Source of the DNA: Spirosoma montaniterrae
GTDB lineage: Bacteria > Bacteroidota > Bacteroidia > Cytophagales > Spirosomataceae
Direction of reading: 5' to 3'
Assembly (NCBI RefSeq): GCF_001988955.1
Contig: NZ_CP014263.1
Span: forward strand, 2,232,001 to 2,296,000
DNA length: 64,000 nt
The stretch's first letter is position 1, and each line of letters begins with the position of its first letter. Made by a program: the position numbers and the translations under genes. Positions 34,406 through 42,008 of the stretch are shown in pieces. The notes beneath the pieces are model-generated. The model made no database searches and had not been told where the DNA came from. It worked only from the letters and a program-made list of their open reading frames with translations.

Positions 34406-35521
34406 ATGTATATCTACCATCGGCGCGGTTGGCCTACTTTTCACTGGAGCCACGAAAAACTATCTACTTTGCTGGCAAACATACGTTACCGCCAGGGAAA
34501 ACTGGTTGGTCATATGGCCTCGCTGGGGTTCTCATTACGTTCTGAAGCTATCTTGCAAACACTCACACTGGATGCTGTAAAGTCGAACGAAATTGAAGGC
34601 GAAGTACTTGACCCTGAGCAGGTCCGCTCCTCTATTGCTCGTCGGTTAGGTATTGATACGTTTCAGTTAGTGCCTGTCGACCGAGCCGTGGAGGGCGTAG
34701 TTGACGTGTTGCTTGATGCTACGCAAAAATTCGGCGAACCGCTCACGCAAGACCGGCTATTTAGCTGGCACGCTGCCCTGTTTCCAACAGGTTATAGCGG
34801 CATGTATAAAATCACGGTGGCAAACTGGCGCACCCACGAAGCAGGGCCGATGCAGGTTGTATCGGGAGCCATTGGCCGTGAGTATGTACATTTTCAGGCA
34901 CCCGATGCAGCCGTTCTGGCCACTGAAATGAAGACATTTCTCGACTGGTTCAATAACGCTACTGCTATCGATCCTGTACTCAAAGCTGCCATAGCTCATT
35001 TATGGTTCGTTACTGTCCATCCGTTCGATGACGGCAATGGACGGATTGCCCGCACAATTGCCGATATGCTGCTGGCACGGGCCGACGGCAGTTCGCAGCG
35101 GTTTTACAGCTTATCGGCTCAGATTCGGAAAGAACGAAATACCTATTACAATACACTTGAACGCACACAACGGGGCGACTTAGACATCACTGATTGGCTT
35201 GAGTGGTTTTTACACTGTTTAAACCGGGCGTTGACGGCCACAGAAACTATGCTGACCAGTACTTTAACCAAAGCTAAGTACTGGGAGTGGCTGGCGTCGA
35301 AATCGTTGAACGAACGTCAACGGCTTTTACTCAACAAACTCTTAGACGGTTTCGACGGTAAACTTACGACCTCTAAATGGGCCAAAATTGCCAAAACTTC
35401 ACAAGACACTGCCCTTCGCGACATTCAGCACCTGGTAGACCAGGGCATCCTGATTAAACAAAACGCCGGAGGCAGAAGCACAAACTACGAGCTACGCCCG
35501 TTAGATGAATCGTTATCATGA
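34406..35521 (+). CDS. Fic-domain AMP-transferase with N-terminal inhibitory helix (DUF4172) and C-terminal winged helix
   Basis: A 371-aa protein. The N-terminal DUF4172 segment contains the class II inhibitory motif Ser-Asn-Glu-Ile-Glu-Gly ((S/T)xxxE(G/N)). The Fic core carries the full catalytic motif His-Pro-Phe-Asp-Asp-Gly-Asn-Gly-Arg-Ile-Ala-Arg. The last 80 residues look like a winged helix (Ser-Lys-Trp-Ala-Lys-Ile-Ala-Lys-Thr-Ser-Gln-Asp-Thr-Ala). Fic enzymes transfer AMP to Tyr, Ser or Thr of targets, and the inhibitory glutamate keeps this form off by default. The ATG at 34406 was chosen because the operator palindrome ends at 34403. Confidence 0.9.
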   Translation: MYIYHRRGWPTFHWSHEKLSTLLANIRYRQGKLVGHMASLGFSLRSEAILQTLTLDAVKSNEIEGEVLDPEQVRSSIARRLGIDTFQLVPVDRAVEGVVDVLLDATQKFGEPLTQDRLFSWHAALFPTGYSGMYKITVANWRTHEAGPMQVVSGAIGREYVHFQAPDAAVLATEMKTFLDWFNNATAIDPVLKAAIAHLWFVTVHPFDDGNGRIARTIADMLLARADGSSQRFYSLSAQIRKERNTYYNTLERTQRGDLDITDWLEWFLHCLNRALTATETMLTSTLTKAKYWEWLASKSLNERQRLLLNKLLDGFDGKLTTSKWAKIAKTSQDTALRDIQHLVDQGILIKQNAGGRSTNYELRPLDESLS

Positions 35522-35769
35522 CCAACAATCTGCCCCCCGGCACACCTGCCCCTGCCAATCCCGAACTGCTGCTCGAATTGCTGCGCTACCCCATGCCGTT
35601 CGGTAAATACAAAGGTCGCCTGCTCCGCGAGTTGCCGACGTATTATCTGGAATGGTTTGCCAAAAAAGGCTTCCCGCCCGGCAAGTTGGGTATGCTGCTG
35701 CAAACCCTCTACGAAATCCGAATTAACGGCTTAGACTACCTGCTCGATGAGTTGGCGAAACGGAGATAA
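35518..35769 (+). CDS. DUF3820 family small protein
   Basis: An 83-aa protein with the DUF3820 core Met-Pro-Phe-Gly-Lys-Tyr-Lys-Gly-Arg and Leu-Pro-Thr-Tyr-Tyr-Leu-Glu-Trp-Phe. A C-terminal helix with Asp-Tyr-Leu-Leu-Asp-Glu-Leu follows. The family resembles the nucleic-acid-binding 'ExoX-like C-terminal' module, but its role is not settled. The start overlaps the fic stop by 4 bp, so it is co-translated with Fic. That may be chance operon packing. Confidence 0.85.
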   Translation: MTNNLPPGTPAPANPELLLELLRYPMPFGKYKGRLLRELPTYYLEWFAKKGFPPGKLGMLLQTLYEIRINGLDYLLDELAKRR

Positions 35770-35841
35770 ACCAGATTTCCACTACAAATAGTTGAGCAAA
35801 TTCCCGATAAATCTTACTTTCGTTCAACAAGCGTATTTGTA

Positions 35842-36165
35842 ATGGACAATCGAACGAAAAACATTGCGAATGATTTTAAACAGGCCATGCAAAAACTGTA
35901 CGGTCATCGGCTCGACTGTGTTGTTTTGTTTGGTTCATATGCTCGTGGCGAAGCTACCCCGGACTCTGACATTGATTTTATGCTGGTGCTAAACGATGAG
36001 CAAATCTCCCGAATCGAGGAAATTAACCGCTTTGTCGAAACACAATCGGAACTGAGCCTGAAGCACAACGTCACGGTGTCAGTTTTGCCCGTCACCCGCA
36101 CCAAATACAGTCAATCGCCGTTGCCGGTATATCATTTTGCCCGTCTGGAAGGAATTGCAGTATGA
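35842..36165 (+). CDS. Minimal nucleotidyltransferase (MNT), antitoxin-like
   Basis: A 107-aa protein with the pol-beta nucleotidyltransferase motif Gly-Ser-x10-Asp-x-Asp (Gly-Ser-Tyr-Ala-Arg-Gly-Glu-Ala-Thr-Pro-Asp-Ser-Asp-Ile-Asp). In HEPN-MNT modules the MNT protein neutralises the HEPN RNase, in some systems by adding AMP to a tyrosine. The stop overlaps the HEPN start by 4 bp. Confidence 0.9.
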   Translation: MDNRTKNIANDFKQAMQKLYGHRLDCVVLFGSYARGEATPDSDIDFMLVLNDEQISRIEEINRFVETQSELSLKHNVTVSVLPVTRTKYSQSPLPVYHFARLEGIAV

Positions 36166-36542
36166 AACCAATAAGTGAATTGGTCTGGAATCGGGCTGTA
36201 GAAACGTTGGACGACGCCACTGCTAACCTACAGGATGAACGATACCTCGTAGCCGTGAATCGGAGTTACTACGCTGTCTTTTACGCGCTTACTGTTCTGC
36301 TATACGAGAAAGAGCATCTTAATACCAAAAGTCATTCGGGTGCCCATGCGAAATTTAGAGAGTTGTATATAAAGACGGGTGAGTTTCAAAAGAAAGCAAG
36401 TACATGGCTAGATAAAGTTTGGGAGCTAAGACAGGCCGGCGACTATGATTTTGACGAACACATTACAGGTGAAGAAGCTGAACAGGCAGTAGAGTCTGCC
36501 CGGCTGTTCATAAAAGCAACGGCAAATTATTTTGAAAAATAA
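36162..36542 (+). CDS. HEPN-domain protein, toxin-like partner of MNT
   Basis: A 126-aa helical protein with the COG1895-type HEPN segment Asn-Arg-Ser-Tyr-Tyr-Ala-Val-Phe-Tyr-Ala near residue 43. The second half has Arg-Gln-Ala-Gly-Asp-Tyr-Asp-Phe. In RNase-active HEPN proteins the motif is Arg-x4-6-His; here the position of the His holds Tyr. The protein may therefore lack RNase activity or use another residue. It is paired by overlap with the MNT gene. Its stop lies 10 bp from the convergent serine-hydrolase gene. Confidence 0.85.
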   Translation: MKPISELVWNRAVETLDDATANLQDERYLVAVNRSYYAVFYALTVLLYEKEHLNTKSHSGAHAKFRELYIKTGEFQKKASTWLDKVWELRQAGDYDFDEHITGEEAEQAVESARLFIKATANYFEK

Positions 36543-36551
36543 TCTCAGTAA

Positions 36552-38147
36552 TTATCCGCGTAGACCTCCCTGCCCCACTCTCCCCACCAACTCCGGCCTG
36601 GCATCCTTCGTTTTGTTGATCTTCGACAGGCTGCTTTGGAACGCTACCGTCAGGCGGTCGTCGGCGAAGTGGCAGGTGACGGTGTCGTAATGAGCGGTTT
36701 CGATAAAACGCCAGGTCATTACGAACGTGTTGGGGTCTTGCCAGGTGCCAGTAGCGGCTACAGGGCTTTGGGTTTCGCCGGGCACAGGCGTCTGCACCAA
36801 TTTTAGTGGCATAGTCGAGAATGTAGTGCTGCCTTCGGCCCAGCGGTTTAGCCCGCACATAACGCGGTGGTCGCCCCGGTCGTCGCGGAGGGTGAATACA
36901 CATTCGTCTTTGCCGAATGTCAGTGCGGCTGATTTGGCATTCAGGGTGTTCGTATCGAATGTGTACGTTTTTCCGCCGACGGTAGGGATTATGGGCGAGG
37001 TTACGGCCCCGGTCGGCAAGGGCAGGGATAAACTTTTTAGTTTCTGCACAAGCGGTGTGGCAGCGGCTCGGGCCGTTATCAGGCCGTTCCCGTCGAGCGC
37101 GGGCAGAATGTGTTCCCAAACGACGTTCAGAATAGCGGGCATATTGGCCGTTTCGGAGGTAATGGCAATAACGGTGTCCTGCTTCGGCAACACCACGCAA
37201 TACTGCCCGAACGCGCCATCGCCCCGGTAGGCATCGTGGCGGCACCGCCAGAACTGATAGCCGTAGCCCTGTAGCCAATCGCTGTTGGCGCGGTCGGTGC
37301 CGGGTTGCAGAATCTGCTCGCGGGTGGCGTCGGCAACCCAGCTTTCGGGCAGCAGTCGTTTGCCCTGCCAAACGCCCTGCTGCAAATACAACTGCCCGAA
37401 TTTGGCGATGTCTTCGGTACGCACGCGCAGCCCCCACCCGCCCGTGCTGACGCCCGTAGGGTCAACCTCCCAATCGGCTCCTTCAATACCCAACGGATCG
37501 AACAGACGCGGTTTCAGGTAAGCCAGCACCGTTTGGCCGGTCAGTTGCTGCACAATGGCCGAGAGCATGTAGGTGGCCCCGCTGTTGTACACAAAGTGCG
37601 TACCGGGCTGACGCTGAACGGGTTGCGCCAGAAAAGCTTTTGGCCAGTTTTTATTGCCGAAAGCCCGCACGGTGGCCGTAGTGTCGCGTTCGTGGCCGGT
37701 ACTCATCGTCAGCAAATCTTTTACCCGCATAGCGGCCAGATTATCGCTGACGGTAGCGGGCAAATCGTCTTTGAAAAACGAAGTCACCTTGTCGTCAACC
37801 GTCAGCCTGCCTTCGGCTACGGCCATGCCTACGGCGGTTGACGTAAAACTTTTGCTGAGCGAATAGAGGGTGTGTTTGCGTTGGGGCGCGTAGGGTGCCC
37901 ACCAGCCTTCGGCTATGACCCGCCCGTGGCGCACCACCATCAAACTGTGCAGATTAAGATCGGCTTTTTCCACAGCATTCACGAAATTGAGCAGTCCGCC
38001 CGATGCCACGCCCTGCGCTTCGGGTAAACTACGCGGCAGTTTTGCTGAACGAGTCGGTACGGCCCAGCCCGTATTGGCAGGCGCAAAAGTCAGGCCGGCA
38101 ATGCCGAAACCAAGTTGTTGTAGAAAAAGTCGACGATTCAGACTCAT
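36552..38147 (-). CDS. Serine hydrolase (beta-lactamase fold) with Tat-type signal
   Basis: A 531-aa protein. The N-terminus Asn-Arg-Arg-Leu-Phe-Leu-Gln-Gln-Leu-Gly fits a twin-arginine signal, followed by a hydrophobic stretch to about residue 29. The hydrolase motifs are Ser-Leu-Ser-Lys (Leu-Tyr-Ser-Leu-Ser-Lys-Ser) and Tyr-Asn-Ser in Val-Tyr-Asn-Ser-Gly-Ala. Gly-Asp-Gly-Ala-Phe-Gly-Gln lies where a KTG/HxG box is expected. A C-terminal beta domain of about 140 residues follows. It is likely a periplasmic hydrolase exported folded; the substrate is unknown. The amidohydrolase gene lies 33 bp upstream on the same strand. Confidence 0.88.
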   Translation of the reverse strand: MSLNRRLFLQQLGFGIAGLTFAPANTGWAVPTRSAKLPRSLPEAQGVASGGLLNFVNAVEKADLNLHSLMVVRHGRVIAEGWWAPYAPQRKHTLYSLSKSFTSTAVGMAVAEGRLTVDDKVTSFFKDDLPATVSDNLAAMRVKDLLTMSTGHERDTTATVRAFGNKNWPKAFLAQPVQRQPGTHFVYNSGATYMLSAIVQQLTGQTVLAYLKPRLFDPLGIEGADWEVDPTGVSTGGWGLRVRTEDIAKFGQLYLQQGVWQGKRLLPESWVADATREQILQPGTDRANSDWLQGYGYQFWRCRHDAYRGDGAFGQYCVVLPKQDTVIAITSETANMPAILNVVWEHILPALDGNGLITARAAATPLVQKLKSLSLPLPTGAVTSPIIPTVGGKTYTFDTNTLNAKSAALTFGKDECVFTLRDDRGDHRVMCGLNRWAEGSTTFSTMPLKLVQTPVPGETQSPVAATGTWQDPNTFVMTWRFIETAHYDTVTCHFADDRLTVAFQSSLSKINKTKDARPELVGRVGQGGLRG

Positions 38148-38180
38148 GGGTCAGGTACTGGTTGGGAATATAGTGTTTTG

Positions 38181-39533
38181 TTATTTTTCCAATCGTTTCA
38201 ATTCTTTGTCGAGGTATGCTTTGGGCAACCAGTTTGTGCCAATCATCACGCCCTCGATGGTGCGGGTTTGAGCAATATCGGCCAGCGGATTGCCGCTCAA
38301 TAACACCAAATCCGAGACATTGCCGGGTTTGATAGTGCCCGCATCGGTTTTGTTGAGGTAGGTTGCCACGTTCACGGTGCCGGTGCGAAGGGTTTCGTAG
38401 GGCGACAACCCCGCGTCGACCATGTACTGCATTTCGTGATGAATGGCAAACCCCGGCACGTTGAACACCTGCGGAGCATCGGAGCCGAGCAGCAGCGGCA
38501 CCCCGGCCTTCTGGCATTCGTAAATCAGTTTCCGGCGAATCTGCACCAGCGCGTCGGCCCGTTTTTTCGAGTAGTTCGGGTTGTTAAGATAGTCGGTTTT
38601 GGCTCGGGTCCAGTTCTGAAGGTCCTGCGCTTTCATGTACTTCATTTCGGGCGCACGGGTAAATTCTTCCGCCGGGCGGGCCGATAGCCAGCGTTCGGCC
38701 AGTGCCTGCGTTGGCACTACGTAAATGGTTTTCTCGCGCAGGGCGTTTACCAATTTCGGAATCATGGCCGCGTCGGCCCGGTCAGCTATCCAGGCTCCAA
38801 ACAAGCCCGTTTCCTGCTCTACAAGCGTGTCGCTGCCGGGCGTGATGGCTTCGATGAACCCGTCTAAGTGGTCGATAGAGGAATAGCGGGCGTCGATAGC
38901 CCGCCAAACGCCCACGTTGAACGACACGTGGCCGACAAACGGAATGCCCACCTCCTGCGCCGTGCGGGCAATGGCCGGAAACGTTTCGTTGGTCAGGCCG
39001 GGGTGCAGTTTCAGGAAATCGTAGCCAGCCGTTTTCTGCTCGCGCACCATCTGCGCCCCGCGCTCGGCGGTTTTCACCGACTGCCCGTTAAACGACGGCC
39101 CGGTGGCGTAAAAGTGCGGCCCCAGCACGTCGCCACTGTTGATTTTGCTGCGGAGTTCGAGGTGACGCGGGTGGCCCAGCATCCCGCGAATGGTGGTGAT
39201 GCCATTGGCGAGGTAGAGTGTCAGCACGTCTTTCATCGGCTCCATATCATCGATGGGCGGCACGTGGGCGTGCATCTCGGCCCAGCCGGGCAGCAGGTAT
39301 TTGCCACGCCCGTCAATCACCAGCGCGGCTTTATTGTACCGGACTCGCCCGGCATCGCCCATCGCTGTGATGCGCCCATTGCGAACAATAACGGTCTGGT
39401 TTTGAAGCACCCGCTCCTGATCCATCGGAATCACGTTGACCGACAGAAATACAATATCACGCGGGCGGTTGCTGACCACGTCCTGCGCTACGGCTGTGAG
39501 CGCACAAAGTAGAAATAAAACGAGTAAACGCAT
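38181..39533 (-). CDS. Secreted metal-dependent amidohydrolase (imidazolonepropionase/prolidase-like)
   Basis: A 450-aa protein from the ATG at 39533, which gives a clean signal peptide (Met-Arg-Leu-Leu-Val-Leu-Phe-Leu-Leu-Cys-Ala-Leu-Thr-Ala-Val-Ala-Gln). An in-frame upstream ATG at 39572 would add a charged tail. Metal-site residues of the amidohydrolase barrel are visible: Met-His-Ala-His-Val-Pro, the lysine in Phe-Leu-Lys-Leu-His-Pro-Gly, Gly-His-Val-Ser, Asp-His-Leu-Asp and Gly-Ser-Asp-Ala-Pro. Members hydrolyse amides such as X-Pro dipeptides. It is followed on the same strand by a serine hydrolase, and both are exported, which suggests a shared periplasmic peptide or amide substrate. 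Confidence 0.88.
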   Translation of the reverse strand: MRLLVLFLLCALTAVAQDVVSNRPRDIVFLSVNVIPMDQERVLQNQTVIVRNGRITAMGDAGRVRYNKAALVIDGRGKYLLPGWAEMHAHVPPIDDMEPMKDVLTLYLANGITTIRGMLGHPRHLELRSKINSGDVLGPHFYATGPSFNGQSVKTAERGAQMVREQKTAGYDFLKLHPGLTNETFPAIARTAQEVGIPFVGHVSFNVGVWRAIDARYSSIDHLDGFIEAITPGSDTLVEQETGLFGAWIADRADAAMIPKLVNALREKTIYVVPTQALAERWLSARPAEEFTRAPEMKYMKAQDLQNWTRAKTDYLNNPNYSKKRADALVQIRRKLIYECQKAGVPLLLGSDAPQVFNVPGFAIHHEMQYMVDAGLSPYETLRTGTVNVATYLNKTDAGTIKPGNVSDLVLLSGNPLADIAQTRTIEGVMIGTNWLPKAYLDKELKRLEK

Positions 39534-39608
39534 GCGCTGGCGGATTTTGGAAAGTGATGATATATTTAACATAAATTTCTCACCATTAACTCATTACGTC
39601 GATCAATT

Positions 39609-40079
39609 ATGACAGGAAAAGACAAAGCATGGCTGGGATTCTGTCTGCTGTTTGCCGGCGTTGGTACGCTTTTCGCCATTATTGCCTATAGAAGCTGGGA
39701 CAATACCTATTCTATCGTTCGCAACGGCATTCAGACGCAGGGCGTTGTCATCGAAAATCGATATAAAGAGCGAATTAACCTGAAATCCCGCTCAACGGCT
39801 ATGGCTCCAGTGGTTCAGTTTCGCACTGCCGATGGTATGTCAATTACGTACTACTCACAAACTTACACATCGCCCGTTCAGGCCGAAGTGGGCGAAACAG
39901 TATCGATCTGGTATATGCCCAACAACCCGCAGGAGGCCACGCTCGAGGGGGTCGATGCCTGGTTGCTGCCGGTTGTGTTCGGCATTTTTGGCGTTGTGTT
40001 CGGTTTAATTGGTTATTCCAATTTGCTGCCCCTATTACTTTCGACCCGGAAAAACAGGTCGGCAACGCATTCTTCATAA
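39609..40079 (+). CDS. DUF3592-type two-helix membrane protein
   Basis: A 156-aa protein with a first transmembrane helix at residues 8-27 and an extracytoplasmic beta domain, including Gln-Thr-Gln-Gly-Val-Val-Ile-Glu-Asn-Arg-Tyr. Val-Gly-Glu-Thr-Val-Ser-Ile-Trp-Tyr-Met-Pro-Asn-Asn-Pro, the DUF3592 hallmark, comes next, and a second helix lies near 118-140. Function is not established. It is divergent from the amidohydrolase gene. Confidence 0.82.
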   Translation: MTGKDKAWLGFCLLFAGVGTLFAIIAYRSWDNTYSIVRNGIQTQGVVIENRYKERINLKSRSTAMAPVVQFRTADGMSITYYSQTYTSPVQAEVGETVSIWYMPNNPQEATLEGVDAWLLPVVFGIFGVVFGLIGYSNLLPLLLSTRKNRSATHSS

Positions 40080-40085
40080 AACACC

Positions 40086-40799
40086 CTACCGCTCGCGCGT
40101 CCAGATTTCATCGACTTTGCCGCCGGTTGAACTTTGGCCGGTGTGCCGCCATTCGTTGCCGTTGACCGCTGCGCCAAACGTAAGTGAGCGACCTACGCGG
40201 CTGTTATCGCGCGAAAAAAAGTCGATAGTTTCGGTATATTGCCCGTCTTTAGCGGTATAGGTTCCTCCGCCCGTTCCCGAAAATTGTTTCGTCTGCGGGT
40301 TGATAGCCGCCCACTGGAACCGGCTTCCGGTGAGCAGTTTAATGGTTTTTCGCGCCCCGCGCTGCATAGTCGTAATCTGCCCGGCATCGTTGGCGCGGCC
40401 TGTAATCCGCCATAAACCGGCCATTGGCGTCTGAGCCGACGGTTCATCTACGCGGGTAAACGTTCGGTTGCCCGACGGTCCGTTTAGCGTCAGTTGGCCC
40501 GCTTTGAGCGCGAGTTTATAGGTTTCAGTTTGCCCAACCCGGCTGCTGTCCTGCGTGTCGAACTCGACGGTTAGTGTCATGGCGTCGTCGGAGGGCTGGC
40601 ATACACCTCCACGCGTACCGATGAACCGGTTGGGTTCATACGTCGTCTGCATCAGGTAGTTATCAACTACTGTTAGCATAACAGTAACTCCCGACGCGTC
40701 GGTGGTGCGCCAGGCTCCGTCGAGGGCGGTTTTGGCAGGTTGCAGCGCGGCAGTCAGTGCCATAACAAGCAGGCCCAGAGAAATAGCGAGCGTTTTCAT
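40086..40799 (-). CDS. Secreted protein with two tandem lipocalin-like (DUF4488-type) repeats
   Basis: A 237-aa protein with a signal peptide (residues 1-19). Two copies of a domain of about 105 residues follow, each starting Ala-Gly/Asp-Gly-x-Trp-Arg and containing a Ser-Arg-Val-Gly box and a terminal Arg-x-Asp-Glu strand. The repeats are near residues 26-117 and 124-235. The fold resembles small beta-barrel secreted proteins of Bacteroidota; ligand and role are unknown. It is convergent with the DUF3592 gene, with 6 bp between stops. Confidence 0.65.
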   Translation of the reverse strand: MKTLAISLGLLVMALTAALQPAKTALDGAWRTTDASGVTVMLTVVDNYLMQTTYEPNRFIGTRGGVCQPSDDAMTLTVEFDTQDSSRVGQTETYKLALKAGQLTLNGPSGNRTFTRVDEPSAQTPMAGLWRITGRANDAGQITTMQRGARKTIKLLTGSRFQWAAINPQTKQFSGTGGGTYTAKDGQYTETIDFFSRDNSRVGRSLTFGAAVNGNEWRHTGQSSTGGKVDEIWTRER

Positions 40800-40855
40800 T
40801 TGGAGTCGAGTCGTTGAAGTGGTTATCTACTACGGAAGACAACCGGGCCGCGAAC

Positions 40856-41998
40856 CTAATAACCCATTAAATCAAAATCTTCACTTTCGACCATCTCGAC
40901 GCGCTTGCCCATTTTTTTCTGGATGATTTTAAAATGGTGTTCATCGTCGGGCGTGATGAGCGAAATAGCTTCGCCCGACGCTTCGGCGCGGCCCGTGCGA
41001 CCGATGCGGTGAATATAGTCTTTGGGCGAACGCGGCAACTCAAAATTAATGACGTGCGGCAACAATGGAATGTCGATTCCCCGCGCAATAAGGTCAGTAG
41101 CCACCAGCACGGGCAGGGTTCCGGCCCTGAACTGCCGCAGGGCGTCGGTGCGGGCGGCCTGGGTTTTGTCGCCGTGAATAGCCGCTGCCCGGATGCCGTT
41201 TTTGGTCAGTTTGCCAACCACGTTGTCAGCCGTGCGGGTCGATGACACAAATACCAGCACCTGCTTCATAGCACCGGTTTTGATGAGGTAGCGCAGCAGC
41301 GGCCCCTTGCGTTCAGCCGACGTGCGGTAGGCCCGTTGCCGAATCTGGTCGATGTCTTCGGGTTCCTCCGCGATTTCTATTTTGACGGGCGTGCGCAGCA
41401 GGTTCTGGTTGATGTCCTGAATGGCGTCGCCGAGCGTGGCCGAAAACAGAATCGTCTGGCGTTTTTTCGGGAGCCGCGCAAACAGGGCGTTCATCTCCTC
41501 AGCAAACCCCAGTTCGAGCATTTTATCGGCCTCATCGAGTACCAGCACCTCCACCGCCGACAGTCGCAGGGCGTTGCTGTTGAGCAGGTCGAGCAGCCGA
41601 CCGGGCGTAGCTACCACGATTTCGGCTCCGTGAACGGCAATCATCTGCGGGTTGATGGACACGCCCCCAAATACGGCTACCGTCTTGACGGGCGTGGGCA
41701 AGTAACTCCCCATCGTCTGAAACACCTCGGCTACCTGTACGGCTAATTCACGCGTGGGTACGAGTACCAGCACTGCCAGCGGCTTTTTGGGGTCGGGTTT
41801 GGTACGATGAAAGAGTTCGAGAATGGGCAACACAAAACTGGCCGTTTTCCCCGACCCGGTTTTGGCAATGCCCAGAATATCTTTACCCCGCAGAATAGCC
41901 GGAATGGCCTCGCGCTGAATGGGATACGGCTTAGTGTACTCTTGAGCCGCAACAGCTTTGAGCAGGGGGTCGGACAGGCCGAGCGAAGAAAATGACAT
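40856..41998 (-). CDS. DEAD-box RNA helicase (RhlE-like)
   Basis: A 380-aa helicase core with all the motifs: Q-motif region Lys-Pro-Tyr-Pro-Ile-Gln, motif I Ala-Lys-Thr-Gly-Ser-Gly-Lys-Thr, Ia Pro-Thr-Arg-Glu-Leu-Ala, II Asp-Glu-Ala-Asp and III Ser-Ala-Thr. Motif V is Ala-Thr-Asp-Leu-Ile-Ala-Arg-Gly-Ile-Asp and VI is His-Arg-Ile-Gly-Arg-Thr-Gly-Arg. There is almost no C-terminal extension. It unwinds RNA in ribosome assembly or RNA decay. It directly follows a second DEAD-box gene (10-bp gap), so they are likely co-transcribed. Confidence 0.93.
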   Translation of the reverse strand: MSFSSLGLSDPLLKAVAAQEYTKPYPIQREAIPAILRGKDILGIAKTGSGKTASFVLPILELFHRTKPDPKKPLAVLVLVPTRELAVQVAEVFQTMGSYLPTPVKTVAVFGGVSINPQMIAVHGAEIVVATPGRLLDLLNSNALRLSAVEVLVLDEADKMLELGFAEEMNALFARLPKKRQTILFSATLGDAIQDINQNLLRTPVKIEIAEEPEDIDQIRQRAYRTSAERKGPLLRYLIKTGAMKQVLVFVSSTRTADNVVGKLTKNGIRAAAIHGDKTQAARTDALRQFRAGTLPVLVATDLIARGIDIPLLPHVINFELPRSPKDYIHRIGRTGRAEASGEAISLITPDDEHHFKIIQKKMGKRVEMVESEDFDLMGY

Positions 41999-42008
41999 AG
42001 GACTTGGT

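Noticed and set aside
37305..37841. Long plus-strand frame opposite the Tat-type serine hydrolase (and a similar one opposite the amidohydrolase, 38868-39512)
   Set aside because: These are shadows of G+C-rich genes with strong motifs on the other strand.
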